DNA of 64,000 nt from Cryptomeria japonica (GCF_030272615.1 NC_081405.1:609572677-609636676), one strand, 5' to 3'; counted from the stretch's first letter, positions 31,491-42,530 are shown. The notes: a model not told the origin generated them from the sequence alone. Program-made: numbers and translations.

Positions 31491-32744
31491 CTCAAAGCCA
31501 CTCTTCAAAATTACTCTGCTCAAAGACACTCTTCAAAATCTTCCTGTTTATGCTCTCAGCCTATTTAAAATTCCCTCAAAGTTTGCAAAAGCCATTGAAA
31601 GAATCCAAAAAAAGTTCCTTTGGTCGAGGGTGGAAGTCAAAAATAGAATACCCCTTATTGCCTAGAATAAAATTTGTTCCCCTAAGGCCTCAGGTGGGTT
31701 GGGCTTAAGGAACATTGGTTCTATGAATAAAGCTTTATTAGCCAAACAAATATGGAGACTAAAAGGTGACGAAAGAGAATGGAACTCAATCTGGAAAAAC
31801 AAATATCTCTATATGCAACCCTCTGAGGAAGAATTCCTTGATAATTCTTTCATTGTTGAAGGATCAACTATATGGAATGTTGTTCAATCTGCTAAAAGCT
31901 GGACTGGTGCTAGTAGAACCTGGAACCTTGGGGATGGGAGGAGAATAATATTTTGGGAAGATAGATGGATTCTGGATAAATCTCTGAAGGAAATCCCAAT
32001 CCTTAAAGATTGGAAAGAGTGGTTCAAAAGAAGGTTTGGTGAGTTGGTCAGAGATTACTGGAGAAATGGGAACTGGATTGATTTTAGCCAGCAGTGTCCA
32101 GGGCTCAAAGCCACTTTTCAAAATTACTCTACTCAAAGCCACTCTTCAAAATTACTCTGCTCAAAGCCACTCTTCAAAATCTTCCTGTTTATGCTCTCAG
32201 CCTGTTTAAAATTCTCTTAAAGTTTGCGGAAGCCATTAAAAGAATCCAAAAAAAGTTCCTTTGGTCGAGGGTGGAAGTCAAAAATAGAATACCACTTATT
32301 GCATGGAATAAAATTTGTTCCCCTAAGGCCTCAAGTGGGTTGGGCTTAAGGAACATTGGTTCTATGAATAAAGATTTATTAGCCAAACAAATATGGAGAC
32401 TGAAAGGGGAGGAAAGAGAATGGAACTCAATCTAGAAAAAAAAATATCTCTATATGCAACCCTCTGAGGAAGAATTCCTTGATAATTCTTTCATTATTGA
32501 AGGATCAGCTATATGGAATGTTGTTCAATCTGCTAAAAACTGGACTGCTGCTGGTAGAACCTGGAACCTTGGGGATGGGAGGAGAATAAGATTTTGGGAA
32601 GATAGATGGATTCTAGTTAAACCTCTGAAGGAAATCCCAATCCTTAAAGATTGGAAAGAGTGGTTCAAAAGCAGGTTTGGTGAGTTGGTTAGAGATTACT
32701 AGAGAAATGGGAACTGGATTGATTTTAGCCGGCAGTGCACGAGG
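31491..32744 (+). repeat. Tandem duplication within LINE H ORF2 with nested 28-bp repeats
   Basis: 31491-32103 and 32104-32744 are near-identical copies of a post-RT segment (WSRVEVKNRIPLIA ... WNLGDGRRI ... FGELVRDY). The offset is 613 bp at the start and 641 bp after a block of 28-bp units (CTCAAAGCCACTCTTCAAAA...), because the left copy has two such units and the right three. The frame is 2 before the duplication and 0 after it, as a 613-bp insertion predicts. Confidence 0.9.
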
Positions 32745-33944
32745 CTCAAGTTCCTTCAAATAGCTCTCTTTGCTAAAATCCCTAGAGACAACAAAGATGA
32801 AAAATTGATATGGAGGGAAACCCTGGATGGGAAATATTTTGTTTCCTCAACTATGGCAATTCATAATGATCCGGTGGAAGAAATTCCCATCTAGGCTAAA
32901 GTTTGGAACAAGAAGTTAGTTCCAAAGGCTAATATCTTCTTTTGGATTTTCATCCAAAATAAGGTTTTAACCATGGACAACCTTCATAAAAGAGGTTTTA
33001 TTTGTCCTAATAGGTGTTCTCTTTGTTGCAGGGAAGAAGAGATGGCTTGCCATATTCTCCATCAATGCACTTTTAGTCAGGACATCTGGAAAATCATCTT
33101 GAGTAGGTGGAACCTAAGCTGGGTTTTCCCAAACTCCCTTAGGGATTCCTGGCAGCAATGGAAATGCCCTAATTTTAATCCTAAAATTGTGGAGACTTGG
33201 AGAATCACTCTGCCGATTATTATTTGGAATATCTGGAAAGAGCGTAACAATAGGATTTTTAGGGATAAAAGGGCTATTCCTGAAGTGGTGGTAGATAAAA
33301 ATTTTAGGAGTATTGTTTAATGCCCCTATGGAACTAATCATGGACCTGCTACTAAAGATGACTTCAAAGATAGGTGGAACCTCTCTACCACTACTACTAG
33401 CAAGGAAAATGAAAGAGAAGGTCTCATCTGGTGTTTTCCTCCTCAGGGGTGGATTAAGGCTAACTTTGATGGGGCCTCTAAAGGGAATCCGTGTAAAGCT
33501 GGATATGGGGGCATTGTCAAGAATTTTGCTAGAAGTTGTTTAAAGGCGGTGGCTGGTCCCCTGGGAAATCAAACTAGCTAATTTGTCGAAGCCTCTATCA
33601 CCCTGAACACCTTAATTTTAGCCAATAATCTTAATTATGATAAATTATGGCTTGAGGGAGATTCACTTAATATTATTAAGTGTTTAAAGGGGGAGTCGGA
33701 GCCTTCTTGGTCAATTGAAAATATCATCATGAAAGCCAAGGAGATCATTGCAAGTTTTAAAGAAATAATTATTCAACATGCCTTTAGAGAGAAAAACAAT
33801 GTTGTAGATTGTTTAGCGAATATTGGAGTTAACTCTGACTCCCAATCTATTTGGCATGAGGAGGATCTCAATTTATACATTAAAGAGTCCCTTAGAAAGG
33901 ACCATTATATGAGGAGAGAAGGACAATTTAATCATGACAGGTAA
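32745..33944 (+). pseudogene. LINE H ORF2 C-terminus: zinc-binding reverse-transcriptase domain and RNase H
   Basis: Frame 0. 32930-33130 matches the zf-RVT type found after plant LINE RTs (KANIFFWIFIQNKVLTMDNL, then CSLCCREEEMACHILHQC). A typical WNIWKERNNRIF follows near 33225. The RNase H (RVT_3 type) begins IKANFDGASKGNPCKAGYGG near 33450. Its acidic residues are all visible: D in FDGAS, E in FVEASI, D in LEGDSLNII, D in NNVVDCLAN. Stops at about 33318 and 33580. ORF2 ends with TAA at 33942-33944. RNase H in a LINE would remove template RNA. Confidence 0.87.
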
Positions 33945-34166
33945 AAAGAATTATTTATGCCTTGTTGGAAAGGTTATCATTACTTGGCAAAGCGGCAGAT
34001 CTCCAACAATCTTTAATTATTTGCCGCACGCTTTGTGGGTTACCCACTTCAAAATCTCAAGCAACTTTGGGAAAGAAGGAATTAGTTTACAAAGAAATAG
34101 AGCAGATAACCTGAATCTGAAGATGGGAGGTGACCTGAGGTGGGAGGAACTAGATAATACGTCAAC

Positions 34167-35498
34167 ATGGAGAGCGATGCCAAAAGTTTGGGTGAAACTG
34201 GAAAAAAGGGTTCTCTCACTAGCTTCATGGAGAATCTCGTGGACTATGACAAAGGTAGGGTCAACCTCGCTGTTTCCAAGATTTTTGAAAATTGGTCAAA
34301 TGGCTCTTTTAAAATCTATGGAGTCAAGTTTAAGCTAGACATTGGGCTCATATCTACTGTAACTGGAATGCCCCACACTGGGCTTAATTTCTTTCGAGAC
34401 CTCAAAGTCTCCAACAACGTGGTCAATATGTTCCCGCGGAAAGAGAAAGAAAGGGTTAAAATTGACAAAGCTATTGGGGGCTACTACGAAGCTGTAAACC
34501 TCAAGAAACTGTGGGGTTGGGTTCTAAATGTAATTATGGAATACATCACAGTTGAAGGTCATTTCTCTAGGGCCCACACCTACCATTTTGTTCTCTTAAA
34601 CCATTTCAGACACAACAAAAAGGTATCCCTACCCTACTACCTTTTTAGGTCACTCTCCAGGTCCCTTAATAAACATAGGAATAACCCTTCCAGCCCGATT
34701 CTCCACTACAGGTTTTTGCTGCTCATCTATGAGCATTGCAAAAACCTCGCCCTGCTAGAAAATAAGAGGATTTATGCCTCTCCAAGTAAGAGAAAGATGG
34801 AAGAAGGAGACTCCAGTAAGGAGAAGGTGTCCTCTAGAAAAAAAAGGAAAAGTGCCTCTGGGTTGGAAATAAAGGAAATTGAAAAGGAAAGCAGTGGTAT
34901 GGAGACGGATGACTCCATCAATGAAGATAGCTGGAAAGATGAGGAGCTGGGTAATGAGGAAGAAAGTGGTGGTAATGAGCCTTGTCATGAAGGCCCTATC
35001 CTCAGTGATTGCCCTGGTAAGGACAACAACCATCCGATGGAAGAAGTGGATTTCAAGGATAATGAGGAGATGGATGTGAATTCTAAAAGGGGAACGGACA
35101 AAGAATCTGAGAAGGACCTGAATAAGGATAGGGTTAGTGAGGATAAGGAAAGTGCTGGTAAAGGGTTAATCTTGGATAACCTCAAGAAACTCTCTGAGGC
35201 GAGAATGGACTACGACGGAAGGACCTATGAGCACCTGAAGAACCTGGATAAAAAGGGGAAAAATATAGATGAGAAGAGGGAGGATAAAAATAGAGAGCAC
35301 CTAAACTTGAAGCAGAATATGGAGGATAAGATTAAATCATTGGAAGATGGGAAGGAAGCGATGAAAAATCTTATGGGCGTTATCCCGAGTTTCCTTTCTG
35401 CTGTCATTAAAAACCTGGAGGGTATCGCTAAGGTCTGTGATCAAACCTGCTCTCCAAAACTGGTTGTGGATCTTGACTTGGATGAAGAGACCATCTAG
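34167..35498 (+). CDS. LINE H ORF3: unknown helical/acidic protein downstream of RNase H
   Basis: 443 codons without a stop, ATG in good context (AACATGGAG), 222 bases after ORF2. Residues about 20-210 look globular (FKLDIGLISTVTGMPHTGLN, then LWGWVLNVIMEYITVEGHFS and YYLFRSLSRSLNKH). The layout loosely recalls the 'putative plant transposon protein' domain found in other plant mobile elements; that is an impression, not a match. A nuclear-signal-like SRKKRKSA near 225 is followed by a long acidic E/D/N/K stretch, then a likely coiled coil (about 325-395) and LDLDEET. After the TAG (35496-35498) the frame stays open 56 more codons to 35669. It has no known LINE function and is intact while ORF2 is riddled with stops. 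Confidence 0.75.
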   Translation: MESDAKSLGETGKKGSLTSFMENLVDYDKGRVNLAVSKIFENWSNGSFKIYGVKFKLDIGLISTVTGMPHTGLNFFRDLKVSNNVVNMFPRKEKERVKIDKAIGGYYEAVNLKKLWGWVLNVIMEYITVEGHFSRAHTYHFVLLNHFRHNKKVSLPYYLFRSLSRSLNKHRNNPSSPILHYRFLLLIYEHCKNLALLENKRIYASPSKRKMEEGDSSKEKVSSRKKRKSASGLEIKEIEKESSGMETDDSINEDSWKDEELGNEEESGGNEPCHEGPILSDCPGKDNNHPMEEVDFKDNEEMDVNSKRGTDKESEKDLNKDRVSEDKESAGKGLILDNLKKLSEARMDYDGRTYEHLKNLDKKGKNIDEKREDKNREHLNLKQNMEDKIKSLEDGKEAMKNLMGVIPSFLSAVIKNLEGIAKVCDQTCSPKLVVDLDLDEETI

Positions 35499-35669
35499 AC
35501 TTGTAGCAATGATGCTACTCCAATGGGTGGCACTGCGAAGAGGACCAAGGCTAGTGTTAAGAAAGTTGTGGCTGCTCCTACAAAGAATCTCCCTAATCTC
35601 AGGGATAACATCAAAGAGCTGCACGAAATTAGCAACACTCTGGCAAAAGCTCTGGAAAAAATCAACTAG

Positions 35670-35843
35670 TATCTTCTGGACTCTAGATGGCCTGCTGGCT
35701 TTGAGGGGCTTTTTCTAGTTTTCTCTGGTTTTCTGCTAGTTTTTCGTAGGCCTGTTCTCTTAGGTTTCTTGTCATTTTGTTGTTTAAGTTATGCTTGTAA
35801 AGGGTTTTGGGGCCCCTCCAAAACTTGCTTTTACCTTAATAAA
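35670..35843 (+). other. LINE H 3' UTR and A-rich end
   Basis: T- and G-rich 3' UTR (GGTTTTCTGCTAGTTTTTCG, TTTTGGGGCCCCTCC) ending CTTAATAAAAA directly before the target duplication. It includes a polyadenylation-like AATAAA and a very short A tail, as in many plant LINEs. Confidence 0.8.
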
Positions 35844-35860
35844 AAACAAGGTCGGCTAAA
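35844..35860. repeat. Right target-site duplication of LINE H
   Basis: AACAAGGTCGGCTAAAC; partner of 27432-27448 with one mismatch. Confidence 0.9.
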
Positions 35861-36602
35861 CCCTCAACACCTAATTATAAAATTACATTACATGATACAA
35901 AGTTCGACCACTAGACAATTAACATGATATACATGACATAACATGGACCTATATCAAAACTCCAAATATGCATCACCACTGGAAATCTTGTCAAGATCAA
36001 CTGCAACATGCTACACCACCAAGAAATATGGCATAACACGAAGAACATCACTGGATCATGAAAATTATCCAAAACATGAACAATGATCAATGCGAATGAT
36101 TAAAAAAATAGGACATAATCAGAAAACACCATCACTTGTGTTAGAATCATCAGTAATAGTTGTACCAATGCAACTCATCAAATCTTCAACGATCAATATT
36201 TGAACCTCAAGAACACTCAAACAACAACAACCATCATGAAGAAAGATAAAATGCAGAGCACCAAATCATGAACCATCTGAAATGAAGATACACAAGAATA
36301 TGCCAAACAATATCCTAAAATTATAGCTCAAAATCTGATCACACCAGAACATACTGTAGGAAATACCAAACTCTACAAAGCATTGATCAGAAATACCAAA
36401 CAACAAATCAAATCATATGATATGATAAATTAAGATATTTGGACCACTAAAATCATAAAGAAAGATGTAATGATACTAGGGATACTCCCATACACCAAAC
36501 CATAATCCCAATAAATCACTCTGCAATCACTGGAGCAATGAATCATAGGAATATGTTGACACCAATGACAACAACATATCTTAGTAGCAACAATGTCCAA
36601 CA
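35861..36602 (-). repeat. C 5' LTR, part 2
   Basis: Continuation of 26844-27448 after LINE H. Its last 189 bp equal 20971-21159 in alignment. Minus strand starts TGTTGGACAT at 36602. CCTTT (36603-36607) would be the right target duplication of C; the left copy is outside the window. Confidence 0.85.
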
Positions 36603-37837
36603 CCTTTCATAGGCTATCCGTGAAGTGTACTTTCTCAATATTTTGTGGGTATGGTTGGTGTAGCATAAGTAGATGGATCACATAGAAGAGGTTAGAAAAG
36701 AGGGTGGCTTCTAAAGGAGATATGATCTCTAAGAATATTCCCAATTTACCCTAAAACAACTTGCAATTTTTTGACTGAAAACTAATCTTCATGGCATTAT
36801 AAAGCTTCCAATATTGGAGTTTATTGTTTAGTCTAATTTTTTAGGAAAAAATCTTGCAATACAGTCCTTTGATGTTGAAAAAATTAATTTTTTTTATAAT
36901 CTTTTCTAAATTAGCAGTAGATAGAAAATCTTGTCAGACAAACTGGGATGACAAATGCAACAAGGAGCCATAATTTTGCAAGATATTAGAACCATTTGGT
37001 AGGACGACAAAAAATTTGAGAAGGGTAAAGATTCCATGGATCTTTGGTAGAATATGTGTTGTTGATAGGGGTTTCATAGGTCAAACCTCAAGTTTGGGAT
37101 GAACCATTGAATTGAATTGAAATTTTAAATAGAAATGCTAAATTAAATGCTAAAAGATATACATTGGATCTACTATAATTAGTAACGATTAATAATGCAA
37201 TACTCTTTGAATGCAATAACAAGTGGTGATGCAAGAACATGAAAATAAATGTATGAGTCTAACAAAAACTTGTGCTTGAATGAATATTGATGTAATTGTG
37301 TGCTCCAAGATATTAAAAATGTTGGAAGGATATGGTAGAATGAAATGTTGTCTTGAATACTTGAAGATGCTTGATGTGGATGCACAAATGGTTGATGAAA
37401 GTGATTATTTTGGATTGTCATGGATTATCAAAATGAATCAAAGGATGCCCTTATTTATGGATCCTGAGGTAATTTACTAATTAATCCAACCTTCAATGGT
37501 CAAATTGGGACATCAAGATCCAAAACCATAGAGAAGAGAACGTGCATTTATATATTTAAAATGGGTCCTATTTAAGGAGTACCAAACACCCCTATCCACC
37601 AAAAATAGGGAAAACAAGTAGGAAATGGAGAGTGCATAGGTATAGGTCACCGTGTAGAGAGATCAAATCAATTTTAAGATAAAACAGTTGAAATTGACCT
37701 AGAAGATAGATAAGATAGGACATGGTAAAGAAAAAGTGGTATAAATTGTATAACATTATAATTGATGACACTATAAGAATAAAAAAATAAATTTCAAAAA
37801 ATGATAATTTAAGGTCCAATCATGATGGATGTACATG
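36603..37837. other. Unassigned AT-rich region
   Basis: No element or gene recognised. It has long A/T runs and only short open frames. 37059-37560 has the look of LTR or UTR sequence (TGTTGATAGGGG start, TATTTAAA near 37555), but I found no partner copy or duplication. Confidence 0.5.
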
Positions 37838-39059
37838 TAACGCCTACCAAGAAACCCTAGACGAATAGACTAACATTCCCAAATAAGATAAATATTTTTT
37901 TTTAAACTATTAAATGACCGTTTAACAATTAATAGGATAAGAATAAAATCAATTTCGACAAGCAAAAGACAACTACTAACTCCCCCCCTAAGGTTTCTCA
38001 AGATTGTTACTAATCTAAATATACTATATTTGAGGAGTAAAATCTAAACAAAGATAACATTGATACATATAAGATAACCCCACGATGGGGGCCGAGGCCT
38101 ATGGAGACCTATCAGGTTAACTCATATCAAGCCATGCAGTGACAGTCTCCTCATGTAAGCACTAGTGTCCTGCCAGGTATTTGAAGCCTTTGGAGTATTC
38201 TTGTTTTGAGTTTATTTTATGTTTATGTTGATAGTGACTTTACTCAATGGAAGTATATTCAGAACATGTGCTGTTTATTGTTGTTGTATGCTTGAGGGCC
38301 TTGTGCCTATCTCCTAGCATGGGGGTGGTCCTTTGGGTTCTGCATGATTGGGTGGTAGTTGCGTTCTTCCATCAAGGATTTTGAACCAATCTACGTGTGC
38401 ATTGGCTTCCTTCAATTTTCTATTACTACTCTTGGATTTGGTTATCTCAATGAGTCAGATGGAGATACTAAGCATTTATTATGTTGTACTTATCTTAGAA
38501 TCAGATGTAACTATGTTATGTACATGCCTTCATGGCAAGTGATGCAACTATGATGTAACTATGATGTAATTATTGTGTGATATTAATGCAAGTGATATGA
38601 GATTTAGATGATAGATTTATAGGTTAGTGAATGGAAAAATTTATCTTGAAATTAAATGTGTTCATGTTCATTATACAGTACTTTGTAGGTTATGATAAAC
38701 TGTTGTTATTGGTTTTCAATGAATGTAACTTTAGAAATTAATTATTTGATGCAATGTAATTGTATAGTTCAGTAATTAGTTCTAATGGATTAATTTAGTT
38801 GTTATTTTGGAATATGCTCTTATATGTATCAATGTTATCTTTGTTTAGTTTTGACTCCTCAAATGTAGTATGTTTAGATTAGTAACAATGTTGAGAAACC
38901 TTAAGGGAGGAATTAGTAGTTGTCTTCTGCTTGTGCAAATTAATTTTAATATTATCCTTTTAATTTTTAAACGTTCATTTAATAGTTTAAAGAAAAATAT
39001 ATGTCACTCTTATTTGGGAATGTTAGTCTAAGCCTCAAGGGTTTCTTAGCGGGGCGTTA
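37838..39059. mobile_element. Non-autonomous element I with ~240-bp terminal inverted repeats
   Basis: 37838-38074 and 38819-39059 are inverted copies of each other. Both read outward-in as TAACGCC..CNAAGAAACCCT, then GACTAACATTCCCAAATAAG, and include a matching GTTACTAATCTAAA stretch. The ~745-bp centre encodes no transposase. Long TIRs suggest a Mutator-like or foldback DNA element. GTACA occurs on both flanks (37831-37835 and 39062-39066) but I could not fix a clean target duplication. An inverted duplication of unrelated origin is the alternative. Confidence 0.7.
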
Positions 39060-40700
39060 GAGTACACAAGGGTTTTTCAAAATAGCAACTAAGGCTAATA
39101 AAAAAATTAATATTATAATAATATTTAGAAAAAAATGCTCATATATCTTTAGTGTCTTACACAACTTTTCCCAACAGGGTTAGAAAAATTCTTTGTATTT
39201 AGGTTAAAATATTGGTCTTGTACACATGCATGGTATGGTCCTAAAATAAGCATTTTTCAATAGTAGTTCTTAGAAATCTAGTTTCAAAATCAATTTATAT
39301 ATCTTTGCATTAAAATAAATTACATATTTGAAAATCAAATTCAAAGTACTACATTTCATATTTCTATACTTTATTTTAGATTCAATTCCTAAGTATTTTA
39401 AATATTGAGATCAATTGTGAAAAAATTAGAAATTAAAAAAATATTTATGTTTTAGGCACTTTACATGGACTCAACTTCTTGCCAACACCCTTTACATTTA
39501 TTTCTATCTCATGTTCTTCTATCATAAAATCTATACTCAAATCATAGTTGTGGGTGATCTCCTTCTAGATGAATGCATTCTTATAAGATCATATTGTTAG
39601 GATGTAGTGGAGATCCCATGTCTCTTCAAACTTACATGGATCTCTACATTCACAAGGCAACATGGAATTAGGGATTTTCCCTCTCTTCATGTATTATTTA
39701 GCCTTATTGTAAAGGGGTTCTTGCTTGCTCTCCCTCATTTTGTTCTAAATACTTGTAATTTCTTAGAATTCAAAAAAATTAAATCAGTATTTGACCTTCG
39801 AATGAATGTATACTACTATTATACTTTTTTTTCCATTTTGATATGCTATGGTGAAATTCTCACCTTCATGTTGAATGAGTGTTTTTTTGTTTCCTATGCA
39901 TGTATTCTATATTTAATTAGTTATGGAAGCTAACTATGGAAACTCTCTTCCCTCTTAGCATTCATTAAACCCTTACCTCCTTGCTTGGTCCAAGGATATG
40001 ACATGACATAGGTTTTCCGTGTTCTTTTTTGATAGTTTCATTGATTCATTATGTTTTTTCTAAGCAATGAGAGATACTATTTTGATATTTATGTATCACC
40101 TCTGCTTCATTTCTATATTTTTCAATTTTTGGTTTGGACCAATACTCACACTTGGATCATAGAGGAAATTTCCTCCTTTTGAGATTCAACCTCATTTGTA
40201 AAGGTCAAACACTTTAAGTTTTTTTAATTGTGTTGTCTAAATGTTGGATCTAATACGATAGCAGGTAATTTTGTGTGACAATATATTTTAGCATGCTTCA
40301 TTGGATAAATAAAAATAAGAATCCAAGTCATCATGTTGAGAAAGTGATTCTACTCCTAGCATATTCAACCTGGAAGAGGTTTTTCATCAAAGCACCTAGA
40401 GGCTTATGACAAATTTGATATATTGTCCTAGATTAGTTTCTTCTTTTTATACACATAATTTAAATAAGAGCTTCTTCTAGATGTAATTTTTAATACATTG
40501 ATCTATCATCCTCTATTTATAGAATAACAAGTAGGAATTATTTATCACTAGTAAGGAGGATAATTTTTTACTATTCTATTTCCTAGATCTTGATTTACAC
40601 TCCCATTTGATATAGCATCAACACAAGACTCTAACCATCTATTTGGATAGAAAATTAAATCGCATTGTTGTTGTTGGCATTGGATTGTAATTTATGTTAA
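39060..40700. other. Unassigned AT-rich region
   Basis: No coding or repeat structure that I can support. The 108-codon frame at 39607-39933 has low-complexity hydrophobic content and no recognisable motif. Confidence 0.5.
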
Positions 40701-40940
40701 CAATTTAGAAGATGCAGAGATGATGAGTATCCTAGTGCGAAGATCAACTTGATAGAGATGGTGTTGTCTCATACTGGTAGAGTTGAGTAGGTTCCAGTGT
40801 ATGTGAGTAGGATGAACAAGCATAGAGCTGACATTTATTCAAAGGCCATAGAGAAGACAATTAGATCTTTCTATTTGAACTTGTAATTGGATAGAGAAGA
40901 CCAAGGTAATAGAGTTGTAAGGGCATTGGGCAAATAGGAT
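40701..40940 (+). pseudogene. Weak coding-like fragment, unknown
   Basis: One frame reads naturally for about 75 codons (KINLIEMVLSHTGRVE, then VYVSRMNKHRADIYSKAIEK and QGNRVVRALGK) with three stops (TAG, TAA, TAG). Amino-acid usage looks protein-like, unlike the flanks. I do not recognise the family; it may be a remnant of a mobile-element protein or chance. Confidence 0.25.
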
Positions 40941-42530
40941 TGACTTAGAAAAAGTGTTGTTGTAATATAGCATAACACATTGTGTTACTTGCATGTTGTT
41001 ACGTGAATAGTATAACACATTGTATTAGTTAGGTTGTTGGACATTTCAACTTAGAACTGCAGTCGAGTGTCTCCCATGGATGCGTCATACACACAGACCA
41101 TTTGTGAGAAGATAGATATAATAATGGTTCTCATTGTCCACTATGTTGTTGAGTGAGGTATGAAGGCTATGTGGCCAAGATGCTTGGTTGACTGGTCTAT
41201 GAAGATGTAAGGAGCATGTGTGTCAAAGGAGATTTTTTAGTTTGACCAGCAAATAAAAGAAGTAAATTTTGAACAAAGGGTAGTTGAAAGTTTATTTCTA
41301 GAATATGGATTGTGTACAAGATCAAACCACATCACATAATTTGATAAAAGGAGAAGGAAGGTATAATTTAATATGGACATCTACCAAAATGAAATGAATA
41401 GACAAAATAAATTATTTATGGTTTAAGTAGATTTTTGAATTTCTTTTTGTAAGGGAAGATATTTAAAGTATGTAGATCACCAAAAAGAAAAATGTGTGGA
41501 TAATAGAAGTAAAAAAAAGTGTGAGTGACTTGTTGGAAAAAAGGGAGGCATTAAAGACATGTAAAAATGAGATGATACAAAATAGAGAACTAAAAAAAGG
41601 GAATATAGAAGCAGTTTCAAAATTTCTACAATACACAGCAGTGAGCAGGTGCATAACTCAAGGATACTTTAGCACATAAAGTATTATTAAACAATTAGAA
41701 GCAAGACTGGATAACATGTATCTTAGTGAGCTTGAGAGGTTGATGAGTAGTGAGGTAGTGGAAGAGCATAAAAAGAGGGTATTTCTATGTAGAAAGACAA
41801 AAATGGGGTGTAGTATAGTGAACTCATCCCTGAGTAGAGCACAAAAACTATACGTGAGGTGTAGACAAAATGAGAATATAAAGCACAAAAAGAGAACGTG
41901 AAGGTGTAGAGGAGAAAACTCAAAATGTTTGTATACCATAGTATATGATGAAGTGCATAACACTGAAAGAGAATGTAGACAGAATAAATAGGGGTGAAGA
42001 GAAGATGAAGGACAACTATGAACGAAGGTAGAGAGAATAACAACAGAGGACTAAGAAGGAATGTCAGAAGCACTTCTATTGAAGATCAAGTGAAAGATGT
42101 TGCATATAGTAAGGATAACAGAGGAGAGATTAAGAAGTAAGGTTAGTGTGAGTAGAAGAGTAGAGAAGTGAAAAAGGGGGACACACAAAATGAGTCATAG
42201 AGTAGAGAATTTAAGAAGGTGGTCCAAAAGAGTGAACTTAGATACTATGAATAATACAATTAGAGTAAAGACTAAATAAGTTGGAGCAAAGAGGTGACGA
42301 AAGTACCCAAAAGAAGATGATATAGTCTAGCAGGGTGCATGAGAGGTAGCAATTTAAGAGGTTAAGAAAAAATACAGAATAAGATATTAACAAGACCAAG
42401 ATTTGAAGAAGGGTTGTAGTGAAATAAACTTAGAGCATTAGCATAACACAATGATAGAGCAGACATAACTTAATGACCAAGTAGAAAAAGCACTGAACAA
42501 AAGTGAAGAACAATAGTGAGTTACAAAATC
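40941..42530. other. Unassigned region with a purine-skewed kilobase
   Basis: No gene seen. From about 41470 to 42530 the plus strand is strongly A+G rich (many GAAG, AGAGAG and AAAGG runs) with few pyrimidines. That produces short lysine/glutamate-rich frames on this strand and serine/phenylalanine/leucine-rich frames on the other. Its relation to the J LTR that follows is unknown. Confidence 0.5.

Larger units (their letters stand above)
27449..35843 (+). mobile_element. L1-type non-LTR retrotransposon (LINE) H with three ORFs
   Basis: 8.4 kb, plus strand, inserted in the C 5' LTR. Order: ORF1 (DUF4283-like and zinc knuckle), ORF2 (APE endonuclease, RT, zinc-binding region, RNase H), ORF3 of unknown function, a GC-richer 3' UTR, and an end in AATAAAAA. 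It is flanked by a 17-bp target duplication. A 613-bp tandem duplication in ORF2 makes it longer than the parent. Only 46 bases precede the ORF1 ATG, so it may be slightly 5' truncated. ORF2 has about eleven in-frame stops, mostly TAG, so the copy is dead. Confidence 0.93.
20971..36602 (-). mobile_element. Ty1/copia retrotransposon C (Sirevirus-like), host of D pair, solo LTR G and LINE H
   Basis: Minus-strand copia element. The 5' LTR is 26844-27448 plus 35861-36602, split by LINE H. The PBS is at 26830-26841, followed by gag, PR, IN, RT and RNase H down to 21481, a non-coding segment with PPT motifs, and the last 189 bp of the 3' LTR (20971-21159). The rest of the 3' LTR lies left of the window because the D pair is inserted in it. 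Without G the internal region is about 4.5 kb. RNase H style and the duplicated PPT resemble Sireviruses. All coding parts are degraded. Confidence 0.85.

Noticed and set aside
34755-35185. Several open frames antisense or shifted to LINE ORF3
   Set aside because: Shadow frames caused by the purine-rich, acidic-coding stretch of ORF3.
37059-37837. Possible solo LTR beginning TGTTGATAGGGG
   Set aside because: No matching end, partner or duplication found; left as unassigned.
39607-39933. 108-codon hydrophobic frame as a small membrane protein gene
   Set aside because: Low-complexity AT-rich translation, no motif, no conserved copy and no gene context.
41034-41060. TGTTGGACATTTCAAC as the start of the J LTR
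   Set aside because: It resembles copia LTR starts, but there is no second copy, PPT or target duplication to support it.
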